A stretch of DNA of 64,000 nucleotides from Stereum hirsutum FP-91666 SS1 (Eukaryota > Basidiomycota > Agaricomycetes > Russulales > Stereaceae): NCBI RefSeq assembly GCF_000264905.1, contig NW_006763142.1:608597-672596 (forward strand), given 5' to 3'. A program made the position numbers and the translations under genes. Shown here piece by piece: positions 13,300 to 25,157 of this stretch. The first letter of the stretch is position 1. Each line of letters starts with the position of its first letter. The notes under the pieces were generated by a model. It was not told the DNA's origin, searched no databases, and worked only from the letters and a program-made list of their open reading frames with translations.

Positions 13300-14132
13300 T
13301 TATTTGTCGAAGGCTCTTGTGATTGAGATAAGTACAGAACGGAACGAAAGTGTGGCGTTTGTGGCGACAGAACGGTTTCTGTGTCGGAGAAACCCGGGTT
13401 CATTCAAATTGAAGACATCCGAATCAGGACTTCGCCTTCGCAGGTCTAGCGGCGACACAACATGTTATGAGACCGGTATACATATATTTCCTACATTTTC
13501 TTTCGTTCTCTGGTGGCTCACCCAATTCCGACTCGTCGATGACTTGGGCTTTTTTGCCTTCGGCCTCGACCTCCACTGAAATTTCGACCCCAGGCACATC
13601 CTCATCATCCTCTAAGTCTCCTTCCTCACTGATCTCTCCGTCGCTATCCCTCGAGTGCTCCTCCGATCTGAGTACGAGTCTATCTCTCCCTTAAACAAGT
13701 CCGGTCCTTCCAATCTCTTCATGCTCACATCCACGCTCCAGCATGTCACGGAATCCTCCGTCTTCCTTATCATAAACATCTCATCCGATGCCGCACAGCT
13801 CTTCTTCTATCCGTTAACCTAACTACTCAGTGGCTTTTTACCTATGCAACCTTGAAAGTCGTCGTATATATCGTGAACCCCAATACCGTGTTCGCCACCT
13901 TCTGCGAGGTCTTCTCCAACACCTTCAAGCTTCTAAGCGCGCGGCTCGGTTCGGTGAGATCAGGGTGGAATGGTACACCACTGACCGTAGTGGTTCTTGA
14001 GGTTCTGGCGAATCCAACATTTCTGAATCTTCGGGATATCGAAGGGTTTCGACGACATAGATGTGTGGGCTCATAATCAGGTCGGTAACCACTTTGGTGA
14101 GAGTATGATACGCATTTTGGTCGAATAATTGA
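13300..14132 (-). pseudogene. Unrecognised multi-exon gene with a one-base frameshift
   Basis: Several consecutive minus-strand segments join with good splice sites and constant frame. Exon A is 14132-13986 (starts QLFDQNAYHTL, ends PEPQEPL). Exon B is 13932-13851 (SLKVLEKTSQKVANTVL...TTTFK). Exon C is 13806-13522 (KKSCAASDEMFMIRK, then GPDLFKGEIDSYS, then an acidic stretch with EEGDLEDDEDVPGVE). Exon D is 13445-13300. Donors are GTCAGT, GTTGCA and GTGAGC, with phases 2, 0 and 1. Inside exon C, near 13664-13670, the frame slips by one base: the upstream frame soon stops, while the next frame continues as a clearly coding acidic run (EEHSRDSDGEISEEG). One missing base would restore continuity, so this is either a recent pseudogene or a sequence error. 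The 5' exons before 14132 were not found. I do not recognise the family. Confidence 0.45.
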
Positions 14133-14798
14133 CTGCAGGTCTAATAATATTTTGAGTACGCATAACGGTGGAAACGCATCAATAATATGAAGCACTCGCC
14201 TTCGAAACGCAGTGAAAGGAGGATTCACTGGAGAAACTCGACGCCCGCAGAGCGGTCTGCTTCTGATCAAAATCAACATCTACATTTTGCGAATAATCCT
14301 CTCACGATCTGGCGCCGTGGCGTCTACTTCTCTGCAGAGTATGTCAGGTGGCGAATTAGTGGCGGGCCTTCGAATATTTGTGCTCACCACAGATCTGGAG
14401 GCAATGCTACGTCATGCCTAACGCACATCCCTCTGAGAGCTTTTGATCTACTACTCACCCATGTATCACTCCCGCCAATGCGACAGAGTTCGACACTCTC
14501 CATCCTCCCAAAAATCGATGTGCTTCCTCACTGTTATGTGTCGCTTCCGATGCAGAACTTGTGTATCGTTCCTTTACCATACATTTTACAGAAGACTACC
14601 AGGAAATAGCTAGATCTACATACACACAGCGAAAGCATATATACCGAGTAGAAGATAATAGTACAAAAGACCAAACATTCAACGTTGTCTCTACATCCTT
14701 CTCCTCGTCCTGTTCGGCATGCGCAGCTTTATCGAGTTTCTTGCGCTATGCGGAAGACCGAGACACAGCAAAATAAGTGTTCCCGAAGGGCGAGCGAT
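14133..14798. other. Intergenic; may hold missing 5' exons of the broken gene
   Basis: No independent gene. If the unrecognised minus-strand gene ending at 13300 is real, its first exons should lie here. A Ser-rich minus-strand segment near 14190-14275 is a candidate but could not be joined. Confidence 0.35.
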
Positions 14799-16360
14799 CT
14801 ATCGCCCAGCAGCCCCATAATCCGCAAAGCTCATCTTCTTCGGGCTAGGCGTCAGAGGGATCTCCTCGCTATCCAGTCCCCTCCCTGCAGCACCCGTACC
14901 CGCACTGAACCACGCATTCCCACCACTTCCGTTGACCATATCGTCCGTGTAATCATCGTCTCCAGGTATGGCAAGGTCTTCTTGAGCCCAACGAAGGAGT
15001 TTGGATTCGCCGATGGTGTTGAAAGTGGCGTAGCGAGAGCGGCGGAGACGACGTACGACGGGAGTGAGAGCAGGAGAGAGGAGGCGACGAAGGAGAGGTG
15101 GTGGGTGGAGGACTAGGTAGGTGAGCAAAAGGAACGCAGCCCTGGCGAGGTCGGCCCAACATATACATTAGTTGCTCATCCAGATAATGATAGACAGACA
15201 TAAAAGGATGGCGAAATAGCTGTGCAGATCACTCACAGTATACTAAGCGCGATGCTGGTCGTGGAACGAGACGGGAAGAGGGACATATCCGGAGGAAGAA
15301 GCTCCTCGGGGGTATCAATATCGGCGGGAGGCGCATCAGGCTTGTCAGGATGCTGTGGTCCTGTCCTTCCTCCAGAGTTGCTTTTGTGCAGGTGGGAGCA
15401 GGCATGGGAGGTAGTCCAGGTGAAGAAGTGGGTGCCTCTGAATGTCATAGAGAAGCGTGGGTCGGACTGCGGACATGTTAGAACGGAAGTCGTTAAGCAA
15501 AGTAGAATTGGGCATGAATAGGTTGGGATATAATATGGGTAGGCGGAAAGTCTTACCTCTTCGACCGTGTCATTGCACCTGAGATTGATCAATGCTCGTT
15601 GTGGCTCGTTGACGTAGGATCCGCCCTGCATACGGATCCATAATGGTGGTACTACAGGAATAGAACAGGCGTTCTGTCAGCCATGTTGGCAAGAATAAAC
15701 AAAGGCACCGACGAACGATCATCATCAGGTCGCTGAGACCATGATTGGCCGAATTGGGCGAACACCCCAAATTGTTCCTCTTGATTCTTGTTCTCCTCAA
15801 TGTCACCTACGACAGGAACGACCGAAAGGATCCTTGGCGCTTCCGAGCGGTGGTCCGGTCGAGTATTTATTGCTGGGAACGCAGTTCGCTGGTAAGCCTC
15901 ACTAACAAATGGTCAAATAGAAATCTGGATAGCGCACTTGTCTTGCAGACCCATGTACCCGGAGGGCACTATTCACCGCAATAATAAGCGCATGACAATG
16001 GAAGTATGATGATCTAGCAAGATGTGTAAATAGACGCACCTGTTCGTGCTCTGGTAGAGTTTTGTCCACCTTCAGCGGTCCTGCCAGGCTCATCTTGTAG
16101 ACCGTCTTCGTCACTGTGGGTGGCGTCTGCTCCTCCCATTCAAGCTGCTTGAACCTTGACTTCCAATCTCCCTCGAAGAGCGGACAAAGCTTGAAGTGAT
16201 GACCTCCGATCTTGAAATCGCAGGTCTTGACGAGCGATTCTTCTAGCTGGACGGCATTGTGCTTTGAATGATCTGGTTCTGAGCCTGCTGCGAGAGTCAG
16301 TGCGATTGCAGTAGCGAGCTGAACGATGCCCGCAAGTCTGAGGGGTCGGGCAAGCAACAT
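14799..16360 (-). CDS. ATG27: Atg27-type type I membrane protein (MRH-like lumenal domain)
   Basis: By family, Atg27 is a single-pass Golgi/endosome/vacuole-membrane protein that helps traffic Atg9 in autophagy. Six exons: 16360-16040, 15968-15938, 15872-15717, 15651-15557, 15466-15237, 15141-14799; 391 residues, all phases consistent. The start is the ATG at 16360, giving a hydrophobic signal peptide (LLARPLRLAGIVQLATAIAL). The lumenal domain shows six cysteines spaced for three disulfides: CDFKIGGHHFKLC, CPPGTWVC, and the pair in LINLRCND and TSHAC. The motif INTRPDH and a strand ending LSVVPVVG follow the family pattern. One membrane helix (SIALSILLAAFLLLTYLVL) is completed across the last intron. 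The cytosolic tail is acidic, ends SFADYGAAGR and shows no obvious YxxPhi sorting motif. The exact orthology to Atg27 rather than another MRH receptor is inferred. Confidence 0.8.
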
Positions 16361-17687
16361 GGTGGAAGAGGAGAACAAGAGAAAGTTGGGTATATTTTTG
16401 CGAATACGCAGGGAGCCATGATACTCAGCTGCTCCTTGCTATTTCCCGATAGACAAGCTATCCTCGTTCGGTCTCAGGCTATTTCCGCCGTTGTGGAGAT
16501 CCTTAGCGGCCCGTTCACCACGTGTCCCGATGGGTAGGCCCTGACTCCGCTTCGAATTTCTTGTTCATTTCTACAACATGGAGGCCGATAGCAACTCTCC
16601 AGTCTCGAACAGTCCTCTCTGGCTTTGGGTTGTCTTGTGGTGCGAAATCGTCTTTCCATTATGTTGTACGACTTCAACTTGTGGTGAGGACGTGCCGCTC
16701 GGCCTCTTATCTACGTTTTCCCGAAAACTGCTTCTCCGTATGTCATCGCTCGTCCTTGAACTCTCATGGATTGATGCATGGTCTGCATGGGGCCCTATGG
16801 CTCCCTTTAGACATTCTGGAGCCTCGAAATACCCACACGGGACCAGTTGTCCAGTTTGCCTAAAGGAGAGATGTTGGAATCGCCGAATGGTAAACCAAAT
16901 TTGTTCCATGATGCCAGTCCCAAATAGTAGCGGCTTGAAGCATATTGCGCGTATCTGATCTGGCATAGTGCGGTGGCACCAGTAGAATGACAATGTTTGG
17001 ACTAGGTACAAGCATCATCTTCCGGCGTCTTTGTTGACCATAATAGGCTACCTGCCTACCTTTATGAAGGCACCCTCAGGGTGTGGTCTTGAAGCCATGT
17101 ATACTGTCCATAGCATCGCGTCCAAACTATTGACCCAGAATATTGCTGTTTTTTTTCCTAACCAGACTCTTATGACGACTTACGTCCAAGCAGGCTTGCA
17201 AAGACTGATAGCGTCTCCTGGCGTCTCTCTTCCATCGACGCGTCCACATTTTCTGTGCGGCATGCGTCTACAGTTCTCGAGGTCTTCTTTTGGTCATATC
17301 GCATTTCGTCAAGGATCGACATTCACTCATCATCTGACGCCACCGCACCGAATAGTGACTGGAGATCGGCCTGTTCTACCTCTCGAGCTCATACTTCTCC
17401 TCACTGGCAAGGTCTGCCAAGGCCTGATTTCCAACACCACTGTTATGTACCTCTTCGAATCCTCGTGCTTTTCGCTGAAGAGTGCCTACATGGCGTAAAG
17501 CGGACCTCTCACCAGACACATTCCGACGGCCCGCCGACCAACTTATCTCTGAGAAGGTCCTACTACATACTTTCATCGGTATTCGTGACCAGTTGGGCTC
17601 TATAAAACCTAGCACACATGCGGCTGCGCTGACGAATGAATATTCCCTTTTTTTTGTCGACCTGACCTCTTCGATTGCGACCAAGCT
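16361..17687. other. Intergenic between two divergent genes
   Basis: Two overlapping frames of 126-146 codons lie on opposite strands at about 16571-17011. Neither has a recognisable motif or splice structure, so I treat them as chance. The segment separates the divergently transcribed Atg27-type and lyase genes and must hold both promoters. Confidence 0.45.
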
Positions 17688-20600
17688 ATGGTGGCACCGA
17701 CTATGACAGCGAACAGTGCAGCATTAGATGGTGTTGACTTGAAGTGGTTGGACGAAAAGGCCCCCAGCACTACTATCACTGGAACTTCCTTCGGCATTCC
17801 TTGGCCTCAAGGCTCCGTGGACAAGACAACTTCGATCGCCATCAACTCTTCGGATGGCTCAGGTATACCTGTTCAGACATGGCCACTCGCATAGTACGTT
17901 CAAGATTCTCAGCGTCCGTGGTCCCGGGGAGGAACATTCACGGTGTACGATCCAATGCTGATTGATGACGTTTCCCAGTTGGCCAGATGGAAGTCTGAAG
18001 TGGACCGGTCATGCTTTGGCGGCGAGCGAGAACTTGGTGGACACGTTCCACCTATCAGTCGACACGCCTACCGAACCCGCTGTGCCGGTCGATGTGACAC
18101 AAACCTCCGATCAGATTACGGTGACCACCGGATCGTTCACAGGTACCTGCAGTCTTATGCTTGAGACCCTGGCACAATGCTCACGAGTTTCTTTTAAGCC
18201 GTGTTCAACACTTCCGGCACTATCATCATCGATAGCCTTTCTCTGGATGGCAGCACAAAAGCTCAAGCAGGACAACTCGTGGTACACGTCCAGAATGGGC
18301 CTGACGAACTAGAGCTCGAAGGTCTCCGTCCCTCGGCTGTCGCAACGACTGGGACCATCGACACCGTGACCGTAGAGCAGGATGGCCCGGTAAGGGCCGT
18401 GATCAAGGTTCGAGTCCCATATAACATCGTATAATTCGCTCGAGTTATGCTGATCACCGCGCGGAATAGGTTACTGGAAAGTATGAGGGCGGAGGCCATG
18501 CTGCGTTTTTACCATTCACAGTCAGGTTCTACATCTCGGCTGGCGCCACAGCGGTGCGAATGGTACACTTCTTCATCTACGATGGCGATCAGTTCAACGA
18601 CTTCATTAAAGGAATAGTGAGATTTTTTTTTCTTATACTCGGGACGTGCATTCACCCCACTCATGCACGACTCGCAGGGTCTCACATTCTCTACGCCACT
18701 CTCTGACGAGCTCTACAACCGCCACATCCGCTTCGTTACTGCCAAAGGGGGTATCTGGGGCGAACCTGTCCGTGTTCTCTCCGGTCTTCGTGTCGACGCC
18801 ACTTCCGCTGTGCTCACACCCCAATTCGAAGGAACCGCCACACCCGACATTTCCACTTGGCCCACCACCGTCACTTCCGGTATTGACGACCTTGCCATCT
18901 GGAATGACTTCACGCTGGATCAACTGTCGCCTACGAGGTGGACTGTGGCAAAAAGGACTACGGCGGGAAGTGCCGCGAGTTGGCTGTCGAATGCTGGGTT
19001 TGGAGAGAAGGCGGCGGGGGTGGGATACCTTGGGGGTGCCACGGGTGGTGGAGTTACATTTGCGGCGAGGAACTTTTGGGAGGGCGCGCCAAGAGGGATT
19101 GATATTAGGGGCGCAGGAGGCGATACGGCCACAGTGACGATTTGGGCATACAGCCCCAGAGTGAGTCTGCGACTGTTTGCTTCTGGTCATTCACACTGAT
19201 GGACTTCTCATAACGATAGGCGGTGGCTATGGACTTGCGTGGCTATGATACGACGTCGCATGGAGTAAGCTACCTTATTTTTCTGTGGAATTACTCATGG
19301 ACGTGACGTGCGCTCCTCAGCTGGATTTGACATATGAGGACGTTGGAGATCCCGACCCAAATCCCATTGGGATAGGCAGGTGAGTTGACCCTCTAACGAA
19401 ACTGTACAATACAAAGTTGGGCCACTGTGGTTGACTTTATCTCGTTCTTTACCACAGGTCATACGAGCTTACACTCCAAGTGGAGTCTGCAACACCATCC
19501 CGGGCCGCGCTGGCAGACTTTGCCTCGGTCATCGTGCGTCTTCTGCCTTCCAGCCAGCCAAAATCGGCGAATACTTACTTTTTATTAGACGGCCGTCCCG
19601 CAAGTCGTGGCGTCGCCAGAATTCTACGCCTCTCGGCATCTTTTTGGGGGACGATGGTGAATTTCGCGCTTCGACTGGCAGGCATACAAGGTGGATGCTC
19701 AACGTGATGTTTTTACCTTGAAGGAGCGTGCCGGATACATCGTCGTCTGGCCTCGCCACAATAGAGCAGCAGAAGTCGGACATACTCGACTTCTATATCA
19801 AAGTCAGTCTGGTCAATAGAGGCTTCGGCTACCTAAATCGGGTTGGATCACTGACCCTTCTTTTTTGGACAGGAAATTGACCAACGCCAGTTCTACGGGT
19901 TTTGGGACTACGGCGACTTCATGCATACTTATGGTCAGCACTAATAGCCTCTTGCATAGGGTATCCCACCTGCTCAACTGTTAAACTTCATAATTAGATC
20001 AAACACGTCATACTTGGAGATATGATGTCGGGGGCTATGTAAGTTTTGTCCCACCAATCTCTAACGCTGTGCCCGAGTTGAACATGGCAAATGCAGGCCT
20101 GGGATAACGGAGAACTCGGTTAGTTCATTTTGTGGCCGTTGTAGCAGTTCAAGGCTCTCACAGTTTAACAAAAATATTGCAGGAAGCGACGTATGGCTAT
20201 GGTTGTCGTTCCTCCGGACGGGACGTGCAGACGTATTTCGTCTAGCGTATGCGCTAACGCGCCACCTTTCGGAGGTCGACTTCCATCACACTGGACCATT
20301 CGCAGGTCTTGGATCTCGTCATCACGGTACACTGCTTATAACTACGTCGCTGGGCTGGATGACTAACCTGATATGTGATTCGATCTGTAGTCACGCATTG
20401 GGGTGGTGCTGCCAAGGAAGCTCGGGTCAGCAGCAGTACCATCAAGCGGCCATTCTACTACCTAACTGGTACGCCCTCTGCGACTTTCAAGCTGCATGGC
20501 ATATTGACTGATTTCCATGCAGCGGACGAGTTAATTGGCGACATCATGGAATACTCACTCCAAGCAGACCAGACTCTCCTTCCATGGGAGCCACTTCGAA

Positions 20601-21820
20601 AAGTTGCAGCTTTGCCTTCTCAAGCTCCCAGTCGTGTCCGAATTGGGCCCGACTGGACGGCTCTGTCCGGAAACTGGTTCACACAATGGGAGAGGACGAA
20701 CGATAGCCAGTGGAAGGATAAAATTGTTACCGGGATGGTGCACAGGTTTTCCACCATCACTACCGCTATCTTTCACTGACTTTATTGTACACGGTAGACC
20801 GATATTGCTAACATGAAATACGGTCTGTTCTCGGGTCCGCTAGGAGGCGCTGTTGGTTGGTTTCCAGATACAGCCCATCTGGTAGATGAAGGTGGTGAAG
20901 GAGAGAATACGTACGTTGTTCTCTGTACAAACTGTTTCTCTGAGCCTCACTTACCCTCGTTCTCCTGCACACAGGTACCACCTGGCCTACATTTTCGGAG
21001 GTGGCGAGTTCTTCATAGAGCTCGTAGAAACCATCACGGAAGTGCCTGCATTTGACTCCGCCTGGATTGACTTCTGCAAGTACTACAATGCGTCGGATGA
21101 TGTGTGAGTTTTCAGTGTCGAAGCGGAGAATAGCCGGTTGACGTGTCCTTTCACTAGCCAAATCGCAAGATACGGAAAGAAACTGAGTATCAGGACCTAC
21201 CCACAGGTTAGTATATGTTCTCCAGACATCTTTCTCTGTCGTAGCGACTTGCTGAAGAGCTTTGCGAACCAGTGGTATGCCAAATTGACCGCCTATGCAG
21301 GTCCGTCACACCACGCACAAGCGGATGAGACGCGTTGATTGTTGATTCTGTGGTATAGGAGAACGCTTGAACGATGACACCCTGAAGCAGCAAGCGTGGA
21401 CCATCCTTAACGACAATACTACTGGCGTGTGGCCACCGGCAAGCCAAGTCGGAGGAACCGATGTTCCTAACCCAGTCACGGAGGTGAGCAGTCTCATGTA
21501 TCATTATAATACAAAGCTGTGGATACCAGGATACGACCGATGACTATACTTGATGTTAGATTGTCGACCTTGCGACGAATGACACTGCAGCACTCTCGGT
21601 ATCTCAATATGCAGTGCTTGCCATCGCACCCGAGTTTGCGCCAAACTCTTTCGTACCTCAGGATTCGATAACGGAGTCCCTGGCCGAGACATCTACCGTA
21701 GCGTCACTCAGAGCCTCATCGCCCCTTGACGAAAAGAGCACGAGAAAAATAAAGATAGATAACGCGGAACGTAAGGAGAAGAAGAGCGGCGCGTGGAAAA
21801 GGCTATTATGCTTGAAGTAA
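17688..21820 (+). CDS. PL26-type exo-rhamnogalacturonan lyase (PcRGLX/YetA-like)
   Basis: By family, PcRGLX-like enzymes release unsaturated disaccharides from rhamnogalacturonan I, the pectin backbone. I resolve 22 exons, 938 residues, all phases consistent: 17688-17893, 17979-18142, 18199-18407, 18470-18616, 18678-19160, 19220-19264, 19321-19379, 19458-19533, 19589-19656, 19724-19802, 19873-19933, 19998-20038, 20097-20118, 20183-20326, 20391-20468, 20523-20737, 20798-20910, 20975-21103, 21158-21206, 21258-21300, 21359-21483, 21560-21820. The N-terminal RIFT-barrel motif is clear (GIPWPQGSV, then PLAYWPDGSLKWTGHA). The central sandwich and the C-terminal alpha/alpha toroid follow, with QRQFYGFWDYGDFMHTYD, HTWRYDVGGYAWDN, FLRTGRADVFRLAYA and GLGSRHH..HWGGAAKEAR. 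No signal peptide is visible at this start, so it may act inside the cell or an upstream exon is missed. An unusual basic tail (KSTRKIKIDNAERKEKK) closes the protein. PL42 is a less likely alternative. Confidence 0.88.
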
Positions 21821-23142
21821 CGTATTTCGGTATGTTGTACTGTGTCACTTTGCCTTGGAGATGTAGGATAGAACGTCTCCCTCGCAAGAGTCGTCATGAA
21901 TTTGATGCGCCACACGAGGAAAGAACCGCTGTACTTCCTCTCGAGCACCATCATGTCTCTTCCAGACACATCCTCAGGAAGCGAAATGAGGTTCTGTCTG
22001 AGTCCCAAAATCGACAGGCAATCAGGTGGCGAGCATATAAACAAGCGGTAAAGAAAGTTATATTAATTCGGACGGTAGCGTACACATATCTTAACCCCAT
22101 GCAGCTGTTGTACTATTCCATAGGCGTCAACGTGAGTCTGGGGAGTTTTGCAAGTGCAACTAACCTATAATTAACGATAAGATGCCCGTCCGTAGCGAAC
22201 GACTGATGTGACACCATCGCCACACAAACGCCAAAAAGTGATATATTGAGCATTCCACTCTGACATCACGTCCCCGAAGACGTACCTTGTATAGATTTGC
22301 GACAGTGTCGTCAGGCGCAGGCGAAAATGCTAGATTGATATAAGTGAACTATATCCCCAACATAGCGATCAGCGTGTTGATGTGGTCGTGAGAACTGAGA
22401 TCAAAAGGGAGAGGAAAATAGAGAGACATAGACATACTAGAGGCTCGCTAGTCTTATATCCCAGTTCTTTCTTCAGAAACTGTATCACAGCTTGAAAGCG
22501 GTTCGACACGGTCACTTTAAAGAAGTTCTGTTTCATGATCGGCGCATTCCCAACCGCCTTGAAACGTACCACCACTGCCAAATCATAAATAGTTCAATTC
22601 GCCTACATAGAAAATTAGCGCAATGGGAGGAGCTCGCACACCTTTGGACGGGTCTTTCTTTCTGTACGTTTCGAGGGCTTCTAGAGCCTCAATATCGGCT
22701 CCCAAGTCAGGACCAGCCCATTGAGAAAGACCAGGATGGACATCTGGACTTCCGGGCAGCATGTAACTCCAGCTAATTGGAACTTCACTTATGCGGCAGG
22801 GTAGCGAAGCTACTGGAGGGGTGCTGTGGTGGTAGTTGAGGTAAAGGGTAGGTTACGCCGCAGGGGACCGTAACGAGCGCCAATAATCTCGGCAGACGGC
22901 CCGCTCATTTCATACTTTTGCCACCGCCACACACAGTACAGACTCCACGAGATAAGTACACTGGATTCCTCGCCAGTGTCGTCCAATACATTTTCGAGGC
23001 TCCTTCGTTACAGTATTTGTAGGCTCATGAATACTTTAATACTAGCGTTATTGTTTTCGATTATGGTAAACGTCCGATCGTCCGAAGAATTCCCCTTCAA
23101 CACCTAGAACCCGTTAACTTGAATTTACTTGCTCGTATGGCT
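21821..23142. other. Intergenic between convergent genes
   Basis: Short frames only, and nothing recognised. It holds the 3' ends of the lyase gene (+) and the thaumatin-like gene (-). Confidence 0.5.
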
Positions 23143-23884
23143 TTAGGCAGCGCAGTAGTAAAGCGCACTATCATCAAGGTGATAATCAGTCATCATTTTG
23201 TGAGTCAAAGATAGGGCAGGGCACTTACATCCCGAGATCGGCTGACCCACAACTTGTGTTGGCAGCATTGTCGCCCTCGTCACCGACTGGGTAGGCTTGA
23301 GAGGCATCACACCCGGATGTGAAGCAAGTCTTGGTCAGACATCCCGTGTTGGAGGGATAGGGAACAGCCATCTGGCCACGCGCTATGATAAAAGTATTAT
23401 GAATAAGCAGAGACCCGGTCCAAGATTTGTGATGACATACTGAAGCCCTGGATGTTAGAGAGATCATAGCTTTGATCTGTCGCACTGTCTCCGTTGTCGA
23501 AGCTAGACGAACGAAAGAAAATCGGTCAGACGCTATGCGACATGGCCATGAATTAGTTAATGCCACTTACTTATACTCCAACAGGCTGCAGTCCCAACCA
23601 TCGGAACCACATCCACCGCTGTATGAATCGAAAATACGACCAACAAAGTTGTTGGGAAGCTTGAAGATGGCCGAACCTCCGGCGCCGATTGTTTGACTCC
23701 AAGGACCACCGTAAGTACTTGTCTGGCCGCAGCGTGAGGCGCTATAGGTGCAGGACGTGTCGACGACAGTGGGGTTGACCGTGGAACCGCAATTGTTCAC
23801 GACAGTGATCCAATGATCTGCGAGACTGGAGGTGACGGCGAAGGCGAGGAGACCGAAAGTAATGGAGGATATCTTGGAGAACAT
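23143..23884 (-). CDS. Secreted thaumatin-like (glycopeptide-type) protein
   Basis: A small secreted cysteine-rich protein of the thaumatin-like superfamily as found in agaricomycetes. Four exons: 23884-23571, 23502-23441, 23382-23229, 23167-23143; 184 residues, frame constant. The ATG at 23884 opens a signal peptide (FSKISSITFGLLAFAVTSS) followed by HWITVVNNCGSTV, the first strand of the fold. Other recognisable pieces are GPWSQTIGAGGSAIFKLP, a FDNGDSATDQSYDLSNIQGF acidic-cleft-like segment, and a Cys-rich C-terminal part. The last exon is only 25 nt and supplies the closing ALYYCAA. A TATA-like box lies 101 bp upstream. The role (wall-associated, carbohydrate binding or antifungal) cannot be read from sequence. 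The short final exon is the least certain part. Confidence 0.85.
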
Positions 23885-25157
23885 CTTGGACTGACGAAAG
23901 GTTGTGTACAAAGGTTTAGAAAGCGCAGAGACTAGAAGGCGGAGACGATGTCTTGCTTGAACGAAAGGCGTCCAATACAACGGACTTTTATATGGGATAT
24001 GCCATTTGAGGCTGGACCGCTCGCAGGATCGAGCTCTGTCGGGAATGAGGATCCAAAGTGCCTAATCATGCGCTTTTCGAGGCACAGTGACACAATTCGT
24101 GAACACATTACAGGCCTCCATCAAGGTCGTACACGGAGAAAGCAAAACGTCTGCTGGATCAGGTCAAAATTAACCGCATGGACAGCAAGATCACAGAGGT
24201 GAATCTGCTGGTTTTTTCCGTACGAAATCAGAAGGAACCATCACCCACCATTATTTAAAACGAAAAGTCGAGATAGGACCGCCTTTACGAGGGTGAGTAG
24301 CAATCAAAACGCAAAGCTGTCATCATACACAGAAAGTCATGCGATTGAGTCAAGGCCTAGCTTCGAATCTAGCTATGTGGGTAATACGAGATAAATTACC
24401 TGGATCAGCAAAAGATAACCCAACTAGAGGTTGGACAGTCGCGTACCATATGCTCAATACGTCCCAGACATCACCCCATCAAAAGCCATGACCTTTCCAC
24501 AGGATCATACGCCCTGACAGCAGCATGCCGCACGAAACGTAGTGCACAAGGGATGTGGATGTTCAGACAGAGGCACATAATGCGTGAACCCAGGCTGCGA
24601 GGAGAAAACTAGGAGACAATTTAGATGGAGTGCCTGAGTTAGTATTCGATATCTTCACTAGATGGTTTCGTGGGTGGTAGGGCTTACAAGTTCCATAATT
24701 TTGGTTGTTGATGTCCATCGCTCCCGAGATCTTCCGGGTACGATGAAGGGAGGTACTGGCGCTCCCCGGTGTACACAATGGGTCAATAGCAAAGATATCA
24801 CGGTCTTAAAACACCGTCAAGACATTGATGCCAGCAGTCACCTCTCCTAGTCAAACCTGATAGGTTGACCCGAGCATGATCAGGGCCTATGCAGAGAAGG
24901 AGATGGAATCCACCCGCCACACATTGATAGCGCAAAAACACAGCAAATAGATATAGAAGAGAGGAAATAAGAATAGACGATATCTCGTGTATATCAACGG
25001 TGTTTCGACTTCTGAGAAGTGCAAACAGATGGTCAGTTATGCAGGCGTTGAAGAGTCTAGATCAGTTCGAGATACAGTGTCAACGAAAGTCTCTGGAGGA
25101 TATGAGTATAGTCAGGGTGCCACAGTGAAAGTGTATGCAGTTATAGGAATATCGATA
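23885..25157. other. Intergenic, upstream of the thaumatin-like gene and downstream of Dna2
   Basis: Contains the thaumatin-like promoter (TATA-like box noted separately). No coding frame of interest. Confidence 0.5.
23985..23992 (-). promoter_or_regulatory. TATA-like box of the thaumatin-like gene
   Basis: TATAAAAG on the minus strand, 101 bp before the ATG at 23884. Position and sequence fit a core promoter. Confidence 0.6.

Noticed and set aside
16571..17011. Overlapping frames of 126-146 codons on both strands
   Set aside because: Mirror-image openness and lack of motifs point to chance.
18405..18416. GGTTCGAGTCC, a perfect tRNA B-box-like word
   Set aside because: It lies at an exon-intron border of the lyase gene, with no A box or cloverleaf around it.
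17688..21820. Alternative call of the lyase as PL42 rhamnose-glucuronate lyase
   Set aside because: The PLAYWPDGSLKW and WRYDVGGYAWDN motifs fit the three-domain PcRGLX/YetA pattern better than a beta-propeller.
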